From: Mesorhizobium sp. M8A.F.Ca.ET.218.01.1.1
GTDB lineage: Bacteria; Pseudomonadota; Alphaproteobacteria; Rhizobiales; Rhizobiaceae
Length of the DNA stretch: 64,000 nt
Direction of reading: 5' to 3'
Assembly: GCF_004791165.1 (NCBI RefSeq)
Contig: NZ_SRUZ01000003.1
Location: 310,001 to 374,000, forward strand
In this document: positions 34,574 through 43,384 of the stretch, piece after piece
Layout of the letters: the number at the start of each line of letters is the position of its first letter
Position numbering within the stretch: the first letter of the stretch is position 1
The notes under the pieces: generated by a model
Told to the model about the DNA's origin: nothing
The model's input: the letters and a program-made list of their open reading frames with translations, nothing else
Database searches by the model: none
Program-made: the position numbers and the translations under genes

Positions 34574-35477
34574 CCTATGCCGATTCCTTCTGCATGGATC
34601 GGGCTCGATATCCGCGCTGGTCTTCGCTGCCGGGGCGGTGGCGTTGTGGTCGACAAATGCGCTGGTCGGCAAGTCCCTGCTGGCCAGTCACCCGGTGTCG
34701 CAGGTGCAGTTCCTGCAATTTGTAGGGGCCGCCCTGGTCTTCGCGGTCATCCGGTCGATGAGCCGCGAGAAAGCCGCGACGGCCACGGCAAGCACCGCGC
34801 TGGTGCCGCTCGCGGTCGGCTTTATCGGTCTGGTCGGCACCATGGTGCTGCAATATATCGCCTTTGCCTCGATGCCGGTGATCGAAGCCAATCTCGTGGC
34901 CTACACCTGGCCCTTGATGGTTGCCGCGGCAGTGATCGCTTTCGACAATCCCCGGCGTCCGGCCTTGCTGGGCATTGCCGCGGCCCTTGGCTTCGTCGGC
35001 GTCGCGCTGGTGATTTCGGGAGGGCGTGACCGCACCTGGTTCCAGGGTGATCTCGCCGGCTATTCGGCCGCATTCGGGTCCGCGCTGTGCATGGCTTTCT
35101 ATTCGGTGATGGTGGGGCGGCTCGCCACGTCGCCGGACCGCCTGTTGCTGCCCTCGTCGCTGGTCGGCGTCGCCTTGACGCTTATATGGTCCGCTCGCGA
35201 AGGCGTCGCCTGGCCCACCGGAGTGGATCTGGTCCTCGGGCTTTATCTCGGCGCTGGCCCGATGGGGCTGGGTTATTACTTCTGGTCACGCGCCTTGAAG
35301 CTCGGAGGCAGCGGCAAGGTGGCTGTCGTCGCCTATCTCACGCCGATTGCTTCGACGCTGCTGTTGACGTTGTCCGGCGAACGGCTGACGACCACCGCCA
35401 TTGCCGGAGCCATTCTCGTGATCGGCAGTTGTGTCGCGGTCGGTCTGGAGCGTTCGGAGGCGCAAGACTATGTTTGA
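34551..35477 (+). CDS. EamA/DMT-family exporter
   Basis: About 308 aa with ten helices in two EamA repeats; conserved AYTWPLMVAAAVIAF and GLGYYFWSRAL. The ATG at 34551 and the one at 34512 both lie in a palindromic repeat; the first helix begins about 20 residues after 34551. Drug/metabolite exporters carry amino acids or other small products. Paired with the upstream oxygenase. Confidence 0.85.
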   Translation: MVERRDRGLCRFLLHGSGSISALVFAAGAVALWSTNALVGKSLLASHPVSQVQFLQFVGAALVFAVIRSMSREKAATATASTALVPLAVGFIGLVGTMVLQYIAFASMPVIEANLVAYTWPLMVAAAVIAFDNPRRPALLGIAAALGFVGVALVISGGRDRTWFQGDLAGYSAAFGSALCMAFYSVMVGRLATSPDRLLLPSSLVGVALTLIWSAREGVAWPTGVDLVLGLYLGAGPMGLGYYFWSRALKLGGSGKVAVVAYLTPIASTLLLTLSGERLTTTAIAGAILVIGSCVAVGLERSEAQDYV

Positions 35478-35673
35478 TGACAATGAACGTCTCGCCAGGC
35501 AGGAAGCGCATTGGCTGATCAAGGAATTTGGCGCCGAGGCACCGCTTTACGCCGCAATGAAGGCCGAAAAGGCGATTGAACAGAAGGATTTCGGGCGTTG
35601 TGCCCGCTGGAAGCGTATTCTTGAGATATTGGCCGACAGCCGCCCAACCAAGTCTGCCACCTCCAAGTATTAG
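35470..35673 (+). CDS. Small conserved cytosolic protein
   Basis: 67 aa, beginning MFDDNERLARQEAHWLIKEFG. It overlaps the exporter stop by 8 bp, so it is probably translated from the same mRNA. Helical, with one Cys (FGRCARW). Similar small proteins occur in rhizobia; function unknown. Confidence 0.6.
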   Translation: MFDDNERLARQEAHWLIKEFGAEAPLYAAMKAEKAIEQKDFGRCARWKRILEILADSRPTKSATSKY

Positions 35674-35825
35674 ATTTTCTAATTTGCACGACGTCGATTT
35701 CTCATAAAAGTAGTTGATGTCAAGTCTTGATTCGTTTTGGGATTTGGCGGCCCGTTGGGGGGCGCGGTTAAAGAGATACATCGACAAAAGTCTTTACTGG
35801 GGTAGATGACTTTGTCGCAGATAGG

Positions 35826-36287
35826 GTGAAAGAATTGTCAAATATCGAGGATAAGACCGTTATCGAGCTGACCGCCGATATTGTCTCGGCCTATGTAGGC
35901 AACAATCCGCTTCCGGCTTCCGGCCTGCCTGACCTGATTGCCAGCGTCAGCGCCTCGGTCCGAAAGCTGGCTGGTGCGGCCGTCGTGGAAAGCCCGAGCC
36001 TTGTTCCGGCCGTAAATCCGAAAAAGTCGGTGTTTCCCGACTACATCATCTGCCTGGAGGACGGAAAGAAGTTCAAGTCGCTCAAGCGACACCTCAGGAC
36101 GGACTACGGTTTGAGCCCGGATGACTATCGGGCCAAATGGGGCTTGCCGCCGGACTATCCGATGGTCGCGCCGAATTACTCGGCGACCCGGTCGGCGCTG
36201 GCGAAATCGACGGGACTTGGCCGCAAGCCGGTCGCTGCGCCGGCGGTCGTGGCCAAGGCGACAAAGCGTGGCAAGGCCACTGCCTGA
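35826..36287 (+). CDS. mucR: Ros/MucR-family transcriptional regulator
   Basis: 153 aa. TADIVSAYVGNN at the N-terminus and CLEDGKKFKSLKRHLRT, then YRAKWGLPPDYPMVAP, are family hallmarks. MucR proteins control exopolysaccharide, motility and symbiosis genes through AT-rich sites. The zinc site reads C76, D79, H89, D93: two of the four canonical Cys2His2 ligands of Ros are Asp, a type of change I recall for M. loti homologues. The C-terminal tail is longer and more basic than usual. GTG start. Confidence 0.9.
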   Translation: MKELSNIEDKTVIELTADIVSAYVGNNPLPASGLPDLIASVSASVRKLAGAAVVESPSLVPAVNPKKSVFPDYIICLEDGKKFKSLKRHLRTDYGLSPDDYRAKWGLPPDYPMVAPNYSATRSALAKSTGLGRKPVAAPAVVAKATKRGKATA

Positions 36288-36423
36288 GGCCTTTCTGGCC
36301 GGTATCGCAGGTCACTGATCGCCTGCTCTGGCGGCGCATTGTGCGCGCCGTTTCCAGGCCTTGTGCGGCCAACTGGCCCGCAAGGTCTTGCGAAGCGTTG
36401 ATGTCCAGTGCAAAAGCGCGGCC

Positions 36424-38301
36424 ATGCTTATCATCAATGACCTTTCACTCCGCATGGCGGGGCGCTTGCTTCTCGACCACGCCTCGCTCACCTTGCCGGC
36501 CGGCACCAAGGCCGGTCTCGTCGGCCGCAACGGCACCGGCAAGACGACGCTGTTCAAGGCCATAACAGGCGATTTTCCCTCCGAGACAGGCTCGATCAGC
36601 CTGCCGAAGAATACGCGCATCGGCCAGGTGGCGCAGGAAGCGCCTGGAACCGAGGACCCGCTGATCGAGATCGTGCTCAAGGCCGATCTCGAACGCACGG
36701 CGCTGCTCGAAGAGGAAAAGACGGCGACCGATCCACACCGCATCGCAGACATCCACATGCGGCTGGCCGACATCGATGCTCATTCGGCCGAGTCGCGCGC
36801 GGCCACCATCCTCGCCGGCCTCGGCTTCGACGACGCCGCGCAGCGGCGTCCGGCCTCGTCCTTCTCCGGCGGCTGGCGTATGCGCGTGGCGTTGGCCGCC
36901 GTACTGTTTTCCGAGCCGGATCTCCTGCTGCTCGACGAGCCGACCAATTATCTCGACCTCGAAGGCACGCTGTGGCTGGAAAACTACGTCTCAAAGTATC
37001 CGCACACCGTGCTCCTGATTTCGCACGATCGCGATCTGCTCAACCGCGCCGTCAACTCGATCGTTCATCTCGACCAGAAGAAGCTGACCTTCTGGCGCGG
37101 CGGTTACGACCAGTTCGAGCGCCAGTACACCGAGCAGAAGGAGTTGCAGGAAAAGGGCCGGGTCAAGCAGGAAGCCGCCCGCAAGCATATGGAATCCTTC
37201 GTCGAGCGGTTTCGCGCAAAGGCCTCCAAGGCAAGACAGGCGCAGTCGCGCATCAAGGCGTTGGAAAAGATGAAGCCGATCTCGGCCATCGTCAACGACA
37301 CGGTGCGGCCGTTCTCTTTCCCCGAACCTGTGAAGACGGTGGCCTCGCCGATCGTTGCGCTGAACAACGTCAATGTCGGTTATACCGAGGGCCAGCCGAT
37401 CCTGAAGAAGATGACGCTGCGCATCGACGCCGACGACCGCATCGCGCTGCTCGGCGCCAACGGCAACGGCAAGTCGACCTTCGCCAAATTGCTGTCGGGT
37501 CGCCTGAAGCAGGAAACCGGCACCATGACGGTGGCGCCCGGGCTGAAGGTGGCGATCTTCGCCCAGCACCAGCTCGACGATCTGCGCCCCGAGGAGAATG
37601 CCTATGAGCATGTCCGCCGGCTGATGCCGGAGGCGCCGGAATCCAAGGTGCGCGGCCGCGTCGCCCAGTTCGGTCTCACCACCGAGAAGATGAACACGCC
37701 CGCCAAGGATCTGTCCGGTGGCGAGAAGGCGCGCCTTCTGATGGGCCTGTCGGCCTTCGAGGGTCCGAACCTGTTCATCCTCGACGAGCCGACCAACCAC
37801 CTCGACATCGACAGCCGCGAATCGCTGATCCATGCGCTGAATGAATTTCCCGGCGCCGTCATCCTGATCTCGCACGACCGCCATCTGCTCGAGGCGACGG
37901 CTGACCGGCTGTGGCTGGTCAAGGATGGTGCGGTCAATCCCTATGACGGCGACCTCGAGGACTACAAGACGCTGGTGACCGGCGTCTCCGGCGACCGCCG
38001 CGGCAAGCGCGAGGCCGACAAGGCATCAAAAGCCGATCGCCGCCGCGACGCGGCAGCACGCCGCGCCGCCTTCGAGCCGCTGGCCAAGGAAATCCGCGCC
38101 ACCGAGGCGCTGATGGACCGTATCCGCAAGCGCATCGACGGTATCGAGGACGAACTGTCCGACCCGGCGGTCTACGAGAAGGATCCGTCGACTGCGACCA
38201 GGCTCGCCAAGGAACGCTCGCAGCTTGCCCAGACGCTGGCCGGCCATGAGGAAAAATGGCTGACCATGTCGGCGGAATATGAGGAAGGGACGGCGGAGTA
38301 G
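36424..38301 (+). CDS. ABC-F family ATPase
   Basis: 625 aa with two ABC domains: Walker A GRNGTGKTT and GANGNGKST, signatures FSGGW and LSGGE, and Walker B LLLDEPTNYLDL and FILDEPTNHLDI. The linker (about 245-290) is a charged helix, and a coiled coil follows the second domain (about 530-620), as in the Uup/YheS branch. ABC-F proteins act on the ribosome, not in transport. ATG 36424 opens MLIINDLSLRMAG; the frame is open upstream but lacks similarity. Confidence 0.92.
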   Translation: MLIINDLSLRMAGRLLLDHASLTLPAGTKAGLVGRNGTGKTTLFKAITGDFPSETGSISLPKNTRIGQVAQEAPGTEDPLIEIVLKADLERTALLEEEKTATDPHRIADIHMRLADIDAHSAESRAATILAGLGFDDAAQRRPASSFSGGWRMRVALAAVLFSEPDLLLLDEPTNYLDLEGTLWLENYVSKYPHTVLLISHDRDLLNRAVNSIVHLDQKKLTFWRGGYDQFERQYTEQKELQEKGRVKQEAARKHMESFVERFRAKASKARQAQSRIKALEKMKPISAIVNDTVRPFSFPEPVKTVASPIVALNNVNVGYTEGQPILKKMTLRIDADDRIALLGANGNGKSTFAKLLSGRLKQETGTMTVAPGLKVAIFAQHQLDDLRPEENAYEHVRRLMPEAPESKVRGRVAQFGLTTEKMNTPAKDLSGGEKARLLMGLSAFEGPNLFILDEPTNHLDIDSRESLIHALNEFPGAVILISHDRHLLEATADRLWLVKDGAVNPYDGDLEDYKTLVTGVSGDRRGKREADKASKADRRRDAAARRAAFEPLAKEIRATEALMDRIRKRIDGIEDELSDPAVYEKDPSTATRLAKERSQLAQTLAGHEEKWLTMSAEYEEGTAE

Positions 38302-38302
38302 A

Positions 38303-38494
38303 GCTAATCTCCCCCCTCGTGGGGGAGATGCCCGGCAGGGCAGAGGGGGGCGCTGTCCCGCCAACCTGCCGGTCTCTTTGCAATCACCATCGCCAACTTC
38401 GGTGGCACATTGATTGGGCTCGATAGGCCGCGATCCTTCGCGCCCCCCTCTGTCCTGCCGGACATCTCCCCCACAAGGGGGGAGATTGGCTAAT
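38303..38494. repeat. MITE-like inverted-repeat element (about 190 bp)
   Basis: Two arms of about 47 bp (38305-38352 and 38440-38487) are near-perfect inverted copies, each with its own CTCCCCC...GGGGGAG hairpin and a GGCAGG(A/G)CAGAGGGGGGCG end. No gene inside. I recognise the CTCCCCC/GGGGAGAT sequence as a frequent Mesorhizobium intergenic repeat. It may also serve as terminator for the ABC-F gene. Confidence 0.7.
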
Positions 38495-38539
38495 CATCTG
38501 GCCCTACACGCCACCGTCAAAACCCGCTAGACAAATGGC

Positions 38540-40660
38540 ATGAACCAGCACGCGAAGCTCCGCATTGGCCATTCGGCCTGTCCGCATGATTGCCCGTCGA
38601 CCTGCGCGCTTGAGGTCGAACTGCTTGACGGCAACCGCATCGGCCGCGTCCATGGCGCCAAGTCCAATACCTATACGGCCGGGGTCGTCTGCGCCAAGGT
38701 CGCCCGCTATGCCGACCGCGTCCATCATCCCGACCGTTTGCTGAAGCCGCTGGTGCGCAAGGGCGCCAAGGGCGGGGGCGTCTGGCAGGAGGCAAGCTGG
38801 GAAGCCGCACTCGACCTCGTTGCCGAGAATTTCATCGCGGCCGAGGAGAAGTACGGATCGGAGACGGTCTGGCCTTACTATTACGCAGGCACGATGGGGC
38901 TGGTGCAGCGCGACGGCATCGACCGGCTGCGGCATGTGAAGAAGTACTCGGGCTTCTTCGGCTCGATCTGCACCAATCTCGCCTGGACCGGCTGGATGAT
39001 GGGGGCGGGCGCCTTGCGCGGTCCCGATCCGCGAGAAATGGCCAAATCCGATTGCGTCGTGATCTGGGGCACCAATGCGGTGGTCACGCAGGTCAATGTC
39101 ATGACCCACGCCATCAAGGCGCGCAAGGAACGCGGCGCGAAAATCGTCGTCATCGACGTCTATGAAAACGCCACCATGAAACAGGCCGACATGGGCCTGG
39201 TGCTGAAGCCCGGCACCGACGGCGCGCTGGCTTGTGCTGTCATGCATGTCCTGTTCAGAGAAAGCCTGGCCGACCGCGCCTATCTCGAAAGATACACCGA
39301 CGACCCTCTGGGCCTTGAAGCGCATCTGCGCACCCGCACGCCGGAGTGGGCGGCTGATATCACCGGTTTGACGGTCGCCGAGATCGAGGCCTTCGCCCGG
39401 CTCGTCGGCACGACGAAAAAGACTTATTTCCGGCTCGGCTACGGCTTTGCGCGCCAGCGCAACGGCGCGGTCAACATGCATGCGGCGTCATGCATCGCCG
39501 CGGTCACCGGCGCCTGGCAGTATGAGGGCGGCGGCGCCTTCCATTCCAATTCCGGCATCTTCAAGCTCAATCAGGATGTGCTGGAAGGCTCAAGAATGCG
39601 CGATCCCTCGATCCGCTATCTCGATCACTCGCGCATCGGCCCGGTGCTGACCGGCGCCAGCGACGCGCTCTACGGCGGACCGCCGGTGACGGCCATGCTC
39701 ATCCAGAACACCAATCCGGTGAATGTCGCGCCCGAGCAGCGGCTGGTGAAGCAGGGATTTTTGCGCGACGATTTGTTCACCTGCGTGCACGAGCAGTTCA
39801 TGACCGACACGGCCAAGCTGGCCGATGTCGTGCTGCCGGCGACGATGTTCGTCGAGCATGACGACATCTACAAGGGCGGCGGCAACCAGCATATCACGCT
39901 CGGCCCCAAGCTGATCGAGCCGCCGGAAGGGCCGCGCACCAACCATTTCGTCATCGAGCAGCTGGCCCAGCGCCTCGGCGTCGCCGATCGGCCGGGCTTT
40001 GGCCTCACCGAGCAGCAGCATATCGACATCATCCTCGGCAAGCGCGGGCTGGGCAGCTTCGATTCCTTGAAGGAAGAGAAGTGGGTCGACCTGCAGCCGG
40101 ATTTCGAAACCGCGCATTTCATCCGGGGCTTCGGCCATGCGGACGGCAAATTCCGCTTCCGCGCCGACTGGACCGGGCAGGCGGCTCCCAACCGGCCGCC
40201 GAAGAGCATGGGCCTGTTCGGCCCGGTGGCGCGATTGCCGGAATTTCCCGATCATGTCGACCTGATCGAAGTGGCCGACGAAGCGCATCCGTTCCGCCTG
40301 ACGACCTCGCCGGCGCGCAACTTCCTCAACTCGACCTTTTCCGAGACACCGGTTTCAAGGGCGAAGGAAGGCCGCCCCGAACTCCTGCTGCATCCCGACG
40401 ATGCGGCGGCTCTCGAACTTGCCGACGGCGACCGGGTCGAGGTCGGCAACATGCGCGGCGAGGTGGTGCTACATGCCAGATTGTTCGACGGCATCAAGCG
40501 TGGCGTCGTGATCGCCGAGGGCATCTGGCCGAACAGCGCGCATGAGCGCGGCGAAGGCATCAACGTGCTGACCGGCGCCGATGCCCCCGCGCCCTATGGC
40601 GGCGCGGCCTTCCACGACAACAAGGTGTGGTTGCGCCGGGCGCAGGAGCTGAGCGCCTAG
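38540..40660 (+). CDS. Molybdopterin-dependent oxidoreductase (DMSO-reductase family)
   Basis: 706 aa. N-terminal [4Fe-4S] motif C14-x3-C18-x3-C22-x28-C51, then the Mo-bis-MGD domains (WGTNAVVTQVN, NTNPVNVAPEQ, DVVLPATMFVEHDDIY) and a C-terminal MGD-binding barrel (FNSTFSE-like NFLNSTFSE). C144 is a candidate Mo ligand. No Tat signal, so cytosolic. No electron-transfer or membrane subunits adjoin it, so a soluble partner must act. Substrate unknown. Confidence 0.88.
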   Translation: MNQHAKLRIGHSACPHDCPSTCALEVELLDGNRIGRVHGAKSNTYTAGVVCAKVARYADRVHHPDRLLKPLVRKGAKGGGVWQEASWEAALDLVAENFIAAEEKYGSETVWPYYYAGTMGLVQRDGIDRLRHVKKYSGFFGSICTNLAWTGWMMGAGALRGPDPREMAKSDCVVIWGTNAVVTQVNVMTHAIKARKERGAKIVVIDVYENATMKQADMGLVLKPGTDGALACAVMHVLFRESLADRAYLERYTDDPLGLEAHLRTRTPEWAADITGLTVAEIEAFARLVGTTKKTYFRLGYGFARQRNGAVNMHAASCIAAVTGAWQYEGGGAFHSNSGIFKLNQDVLEGSRMRDPSIRYLDHSRIGPVLTGASDALYGGPPVTAMLIQNTNPVNVAPEQRLVKQGFLRDDLFTCVHEQFMTDTAKLADVVLPATMFVEHDDIYKGGGNQHITLGPKLIEPPEGPRTNHFVIEQLAQRLGVADRPGFGLTEQQHIDIILGKRGLGSFDSLKEEKWVDLQPDFETAHFIRGFGHADGKFRFRADWTGQAAPNRPPKSMGLFGPVARLPEFPDHVDLIEVADEAHPFRLTTSPARNFLNSTFSETPVSRAKEGRPELLLHPDDAAALELADGDRVEVGNMRGEVVLHARLFDGIKRGVVIAEGIWPNSAHERGEGINVLTGADAPAPYGGAAFHDNKVWLRRAQELSA

Positions 40661-40770
40661 CCCCGCAGATTTTCCTGATCCGGATTCACCTCTGGCCCAA
40701 ACACCAGCGGTCGCGAATGCCAGCTCCCGTCTCTATAGAGGCATTCGTCCGTCGCAATGGGAGAGTGTCG

Positions 40771-41577
40771 ATGGCAGGCGCGATTTCGCTTCTGGGAATA
40801 CCGCATGACGGGAATTCATCCTACCTCCAGGGTGCGGCCAAGGCGCCACCGCTGATCAGGCGCGAACTCACCAGCGATGCTTACTCCTCATGGAGCGAGA
40901 CCGGCTTCGACCTGAGCGACCGCTTCGTCGATCATGGCGATATCGACTTCACCCAACCGGGCGATCCCTGGCAGCGGATCGAAAGCGAAGTCGGCCGCGC
41001 ACTGGACGCGGGCCATCCGCTGATCAGCCTGGGCGGCGATCACGCCATCTCCTGGCCGGTGCTGCGCGCTGTACGCCGTCGCCATCCAAGCCTGACGATC
41101 GTGCATATCGATGCCCACCCAGACATCTATCATGCCTACGATGACAATCCGCGTTCGCACACTTCGCCCTTCGCACGCATCATGGAGGAACGGCTTGCCG
41201 ACCGGCTGATCCAGATCGGCCTGCGCACCGTGAACGGTCATCACCGCGATCAGTTCAAGCGCTTTGGCGTCGAGGTGGTGGAGGCCGCGCATTTCAGCGA
41301 AAGCATTCAGCTCGATCTCGGGACGCCGGTCTATATCTCGATGGATCTCGACGGGCTCGATCCGGCCTTTGCGCCGGGCGTCTCCCACCGCGAGCCCGGC
41401 GGCCTGTCGACACGGCAGGTCATCAACCTGATTCAAGGCATCAACCAGCCGATCGTTGCCGCTGATATCGTTGAATACAATCCAAGCCAGGACCTCTCCA
41501 ACGTGACGGCGCTTGTCGCCGCCAAACTGGCGAAGGAGATCGCCGGCATGATGCTCAGGACATCGCCTGCGGATTGA
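40771..41577 (+). CDS. Ureohydrolase (agmatinase/arginase family)
   Basis: 268 aa. Mn-binding motifs SLGGDHAIS, IDAHPD and SMDLDGLDPAFAPG are all intact. The family cleaves guanidino compounds to urea. The protein is shorter than typical agmatinases by about 40 residues at the N-terminus; ATG 40771 is chosen because GGGAGAG lies 6 nt before it. The exact substrate cannot be told. Confidence 0.86.
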   Translation: MAGAISLLGIPHDGNSSYLQGAAKAPPLIRRELTSDAYSSWSETGFDLSDRFVDHGDIDFTQPGDPWQRIESEVGRALDAGHPLISLGGDHAISWPVLRAVRRRHPSLTIVHIDAHPDIYHAYDDNPRSHTSPFARIMEERLADRLIQIGLRTVNGHHRDQFKRFGVEVVEAAHFSESIQLDLGTPVYISMDLDGLDPAFAPGVSHREPGGLSTRQVINLIQGINQPIVAADIVEYNPSQDLSNVTALVAAKLAKEIAGMMLRTSPAD

Positions 41578-41592
41578 GAACGCGGCGCGGCT

Positions 41593-42735
41593 TCACACCG
41601 GCAGGGTCTCGGTCGCCTCTTTCCTGTTTTGCCGCTGGCGGATGTCGTCGGCGACCGCCTGGGCTTCGATGCCGATTTCGCGCAGCAGCCCGGTGACCGC
41701 ATTGTGGAAGCCGACCAGATAGAGGCCGAGATCCGAAGCGCGGGCATTGACGCCGCTGGGGCCTGGCTCGATGCCGGGTTCGAGCAACCTGGCATAGCCC
41801 GCCCGGTAGCCGGTGGCGAAGAGGATGGCGTCGAATTCGCCGTGGCCGCCATCGACAAAACGGGCACCGCGTTCCGAGATTTCGGCGATGTCGGGCGCCA
41901 CCTTGATCGCGCCTTCGCGGATCTTGCCGATCGTGCCGACATCGATCACCGGAATGCGCGACGCAAGGGCGATCTGTTGCAGCAATCCCTGCTTCGGCCG
42001 TCTGAGCCCAAATTTCTCCAGCCTGCCCAGCACAAGGTCGAGAATGAGGGGGAACAGGGCGTCATTGATGCGCCGCGGCCCGAGCCGCGTCGCCATGCCG
42101 ACCATTTGGATCGGCACGCCGAACAGTTCGCGCGGCACGATGTGAACGCCGTCGCGCACCGAGATCGTCGGCCGGGCACCGCCTTCCGCCAGATCGAGCG
42201 CAATCTCGGCACCGGTGTTGCCCATGCCGACGACCAGCACCGACTGGCCGGCAAAAGGCGTAGCGTTGCGGTAGTCCGCGCTGTGCAGCGTCTTGCCCTT
42301 GAAGGCGTCGATGCCGGTAAATTTTGGCAGCAAGGGCTCGGCATTGTAGCCAGACGCGATCACCGCATGCCAGGCGCGTAAGGCGCCCGACGTCGATTCC
42401 ACCCGCCAGCCGCGGCCCTCCCGGGTGATCGCCCGCACGGTTTCGCCGAAGCGGGGCTCGAGGTCGAAACGCTTCGCATAGGCATCGAGATACTCGACCA
42501 CGAGATGGCGGGGCACATAGCGCGGATAATCCTTGGGGAAGGGGACGAAGGGCAGCGACGAGTAGCGTTTGGTCGTATGCAGATGCACGCGATCATAGTG
42601 ACGCCGCCAGGCCGGCGCGGCCTGCTGCTCCTTTTCGAGGATGACAAAATCCACCCCGGCTTGCCGCAGGCACGCGGCAACCGCCAGGCCCGCTGGCCCG
42701 GCACCGATGATCGCGACCTTCGTGGTTTCGTCCAT
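41593..42735 (-). CDS. Flavin-containing monooxygenase, YUCCA-like
   Basis: 380 aa. FAD site IIGAGPAGLAVAA, NADPH site VVGMGNTGAEIA and the FATGY motif define a class B flavin monooxygenase; the layout is close to plant YUCCA enzymes, which make indole-3-acetate. GGAGG lies 6 nt before ATG 42735. It is convergent with the ureohydrolase. An auxin role would fit a plant-associated bacterium, but the substrate is not shown by sequence. Confidence 0.82.
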   Translation of the reverse strand: MDETTKVAIIGAGPAGLAVAACLRQAGVDFVILEKEQQAAPAWRRHYDRVHLHTTKRYSSLPFVPFPKDYPRYVPRHLVVEYLDAYAKRFDLEPRFGETVRAITREGRGWRVESTSGALRAWHAVIASGYNAEPLLPKFTGIDAFKGKTLHSADYRNATPFAGQSVLVVGMGNTGAEIALDLAEGGARPTISVRDGVHIVPRELFGVPIQMVGMATRLGPRRINDALFPLILDLVLGRLEKFGLRRPKQGLLQQIALASRIPVIDVGTIGKIREGAIKVAPDIAEISERGARFVDGGHGEFDAILFATGYRAGYARLLEPGIEPGPSGVNARASDLGLYLVGFHNAVTGLLREIGIEAQAVADDIRQRQNRKEATETLPV

Positions 42736-42799
42736 GCGCGCCTCCACCGCCAATTCGCGATCCTGAGAATGTCAGAAACGTGGCAAGGGTGCCACGGGC

Positions 42800-43279
42800 T
42801 CATCCAGGCAAGGGCACCGTCAACCCGACCTTGACGCGGTCCATGGCGACGAAGGTGCGGAACTTCCGCACATTGTTGCTGCCGAAGAACAGTTTTCGCG
42901 TCAGCGCCTCATAGGCGCCCATGTCGGCCACGGTGATGACGAGGATGAAGTCGGCTTCGCCGGTGACATAATAGCATTGCTGCACGTGCGGCTCTGCCGA
43001 GAATTGCCGCTTGGCCGCATCGATCAGTTCGGTGCGTTCGCTCTCCAATTCGACCTCGACGAAGATGGTGATGGGCTGGCCGACGGCAGCCGGCTCCACC
43101 ACGGCGACGTTGCCGGCAATGACACCGGTCTGTTCCATGCGCTTGATGCGGCGCTGCACGGCCGGCGCCGACAGGTTCACCGCCTCGCCGATCAGCCGTT
43201 GCGGCGTCGTATTGTCCCGCTGCAGGATGGCAAGGATGGCGAGATCGAAGCTGTCGAGGGAGACCGGCGACTGCGGCAT
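42800..43279 (-). CDS. Lrp/AsnC-family regulator
   Basis: 159 aa. Winged helix in residues about 8-60 (LDSFDLAILAILQRDN, then LSAPAVQRRIKRMEQTG) and a RAM ligand domain. Diverges from the dpaL operon with 105 bp between, so it probably controls that operon in response to an amino acid. Confidence 0.88.
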   Translation of the reverse strand: MPQSPVSLDSFDLAILAILQRDNTTPQRLIGEAVNLSAPAVQRRIKRMEQTGVIAGNVAVVEPAAVGQPITIFVEVELESERTELIDAAKRQFSAEPHVQQCYYVTGEADFILVITVADMGAYEALTRKLFFGSNNVRKFRTFVAMDRVKVGLTVPLPG

Positions 43280-43384
43280 TGGCGTATCCTGACGAAACAA
43301 ACTTGCATTTTGAGAGCCGAATTACAGCGCCTTTTGCGCATGTCCTGCAATATCTTCTCTCGGACGACGCCGAGGAGACCGCCA

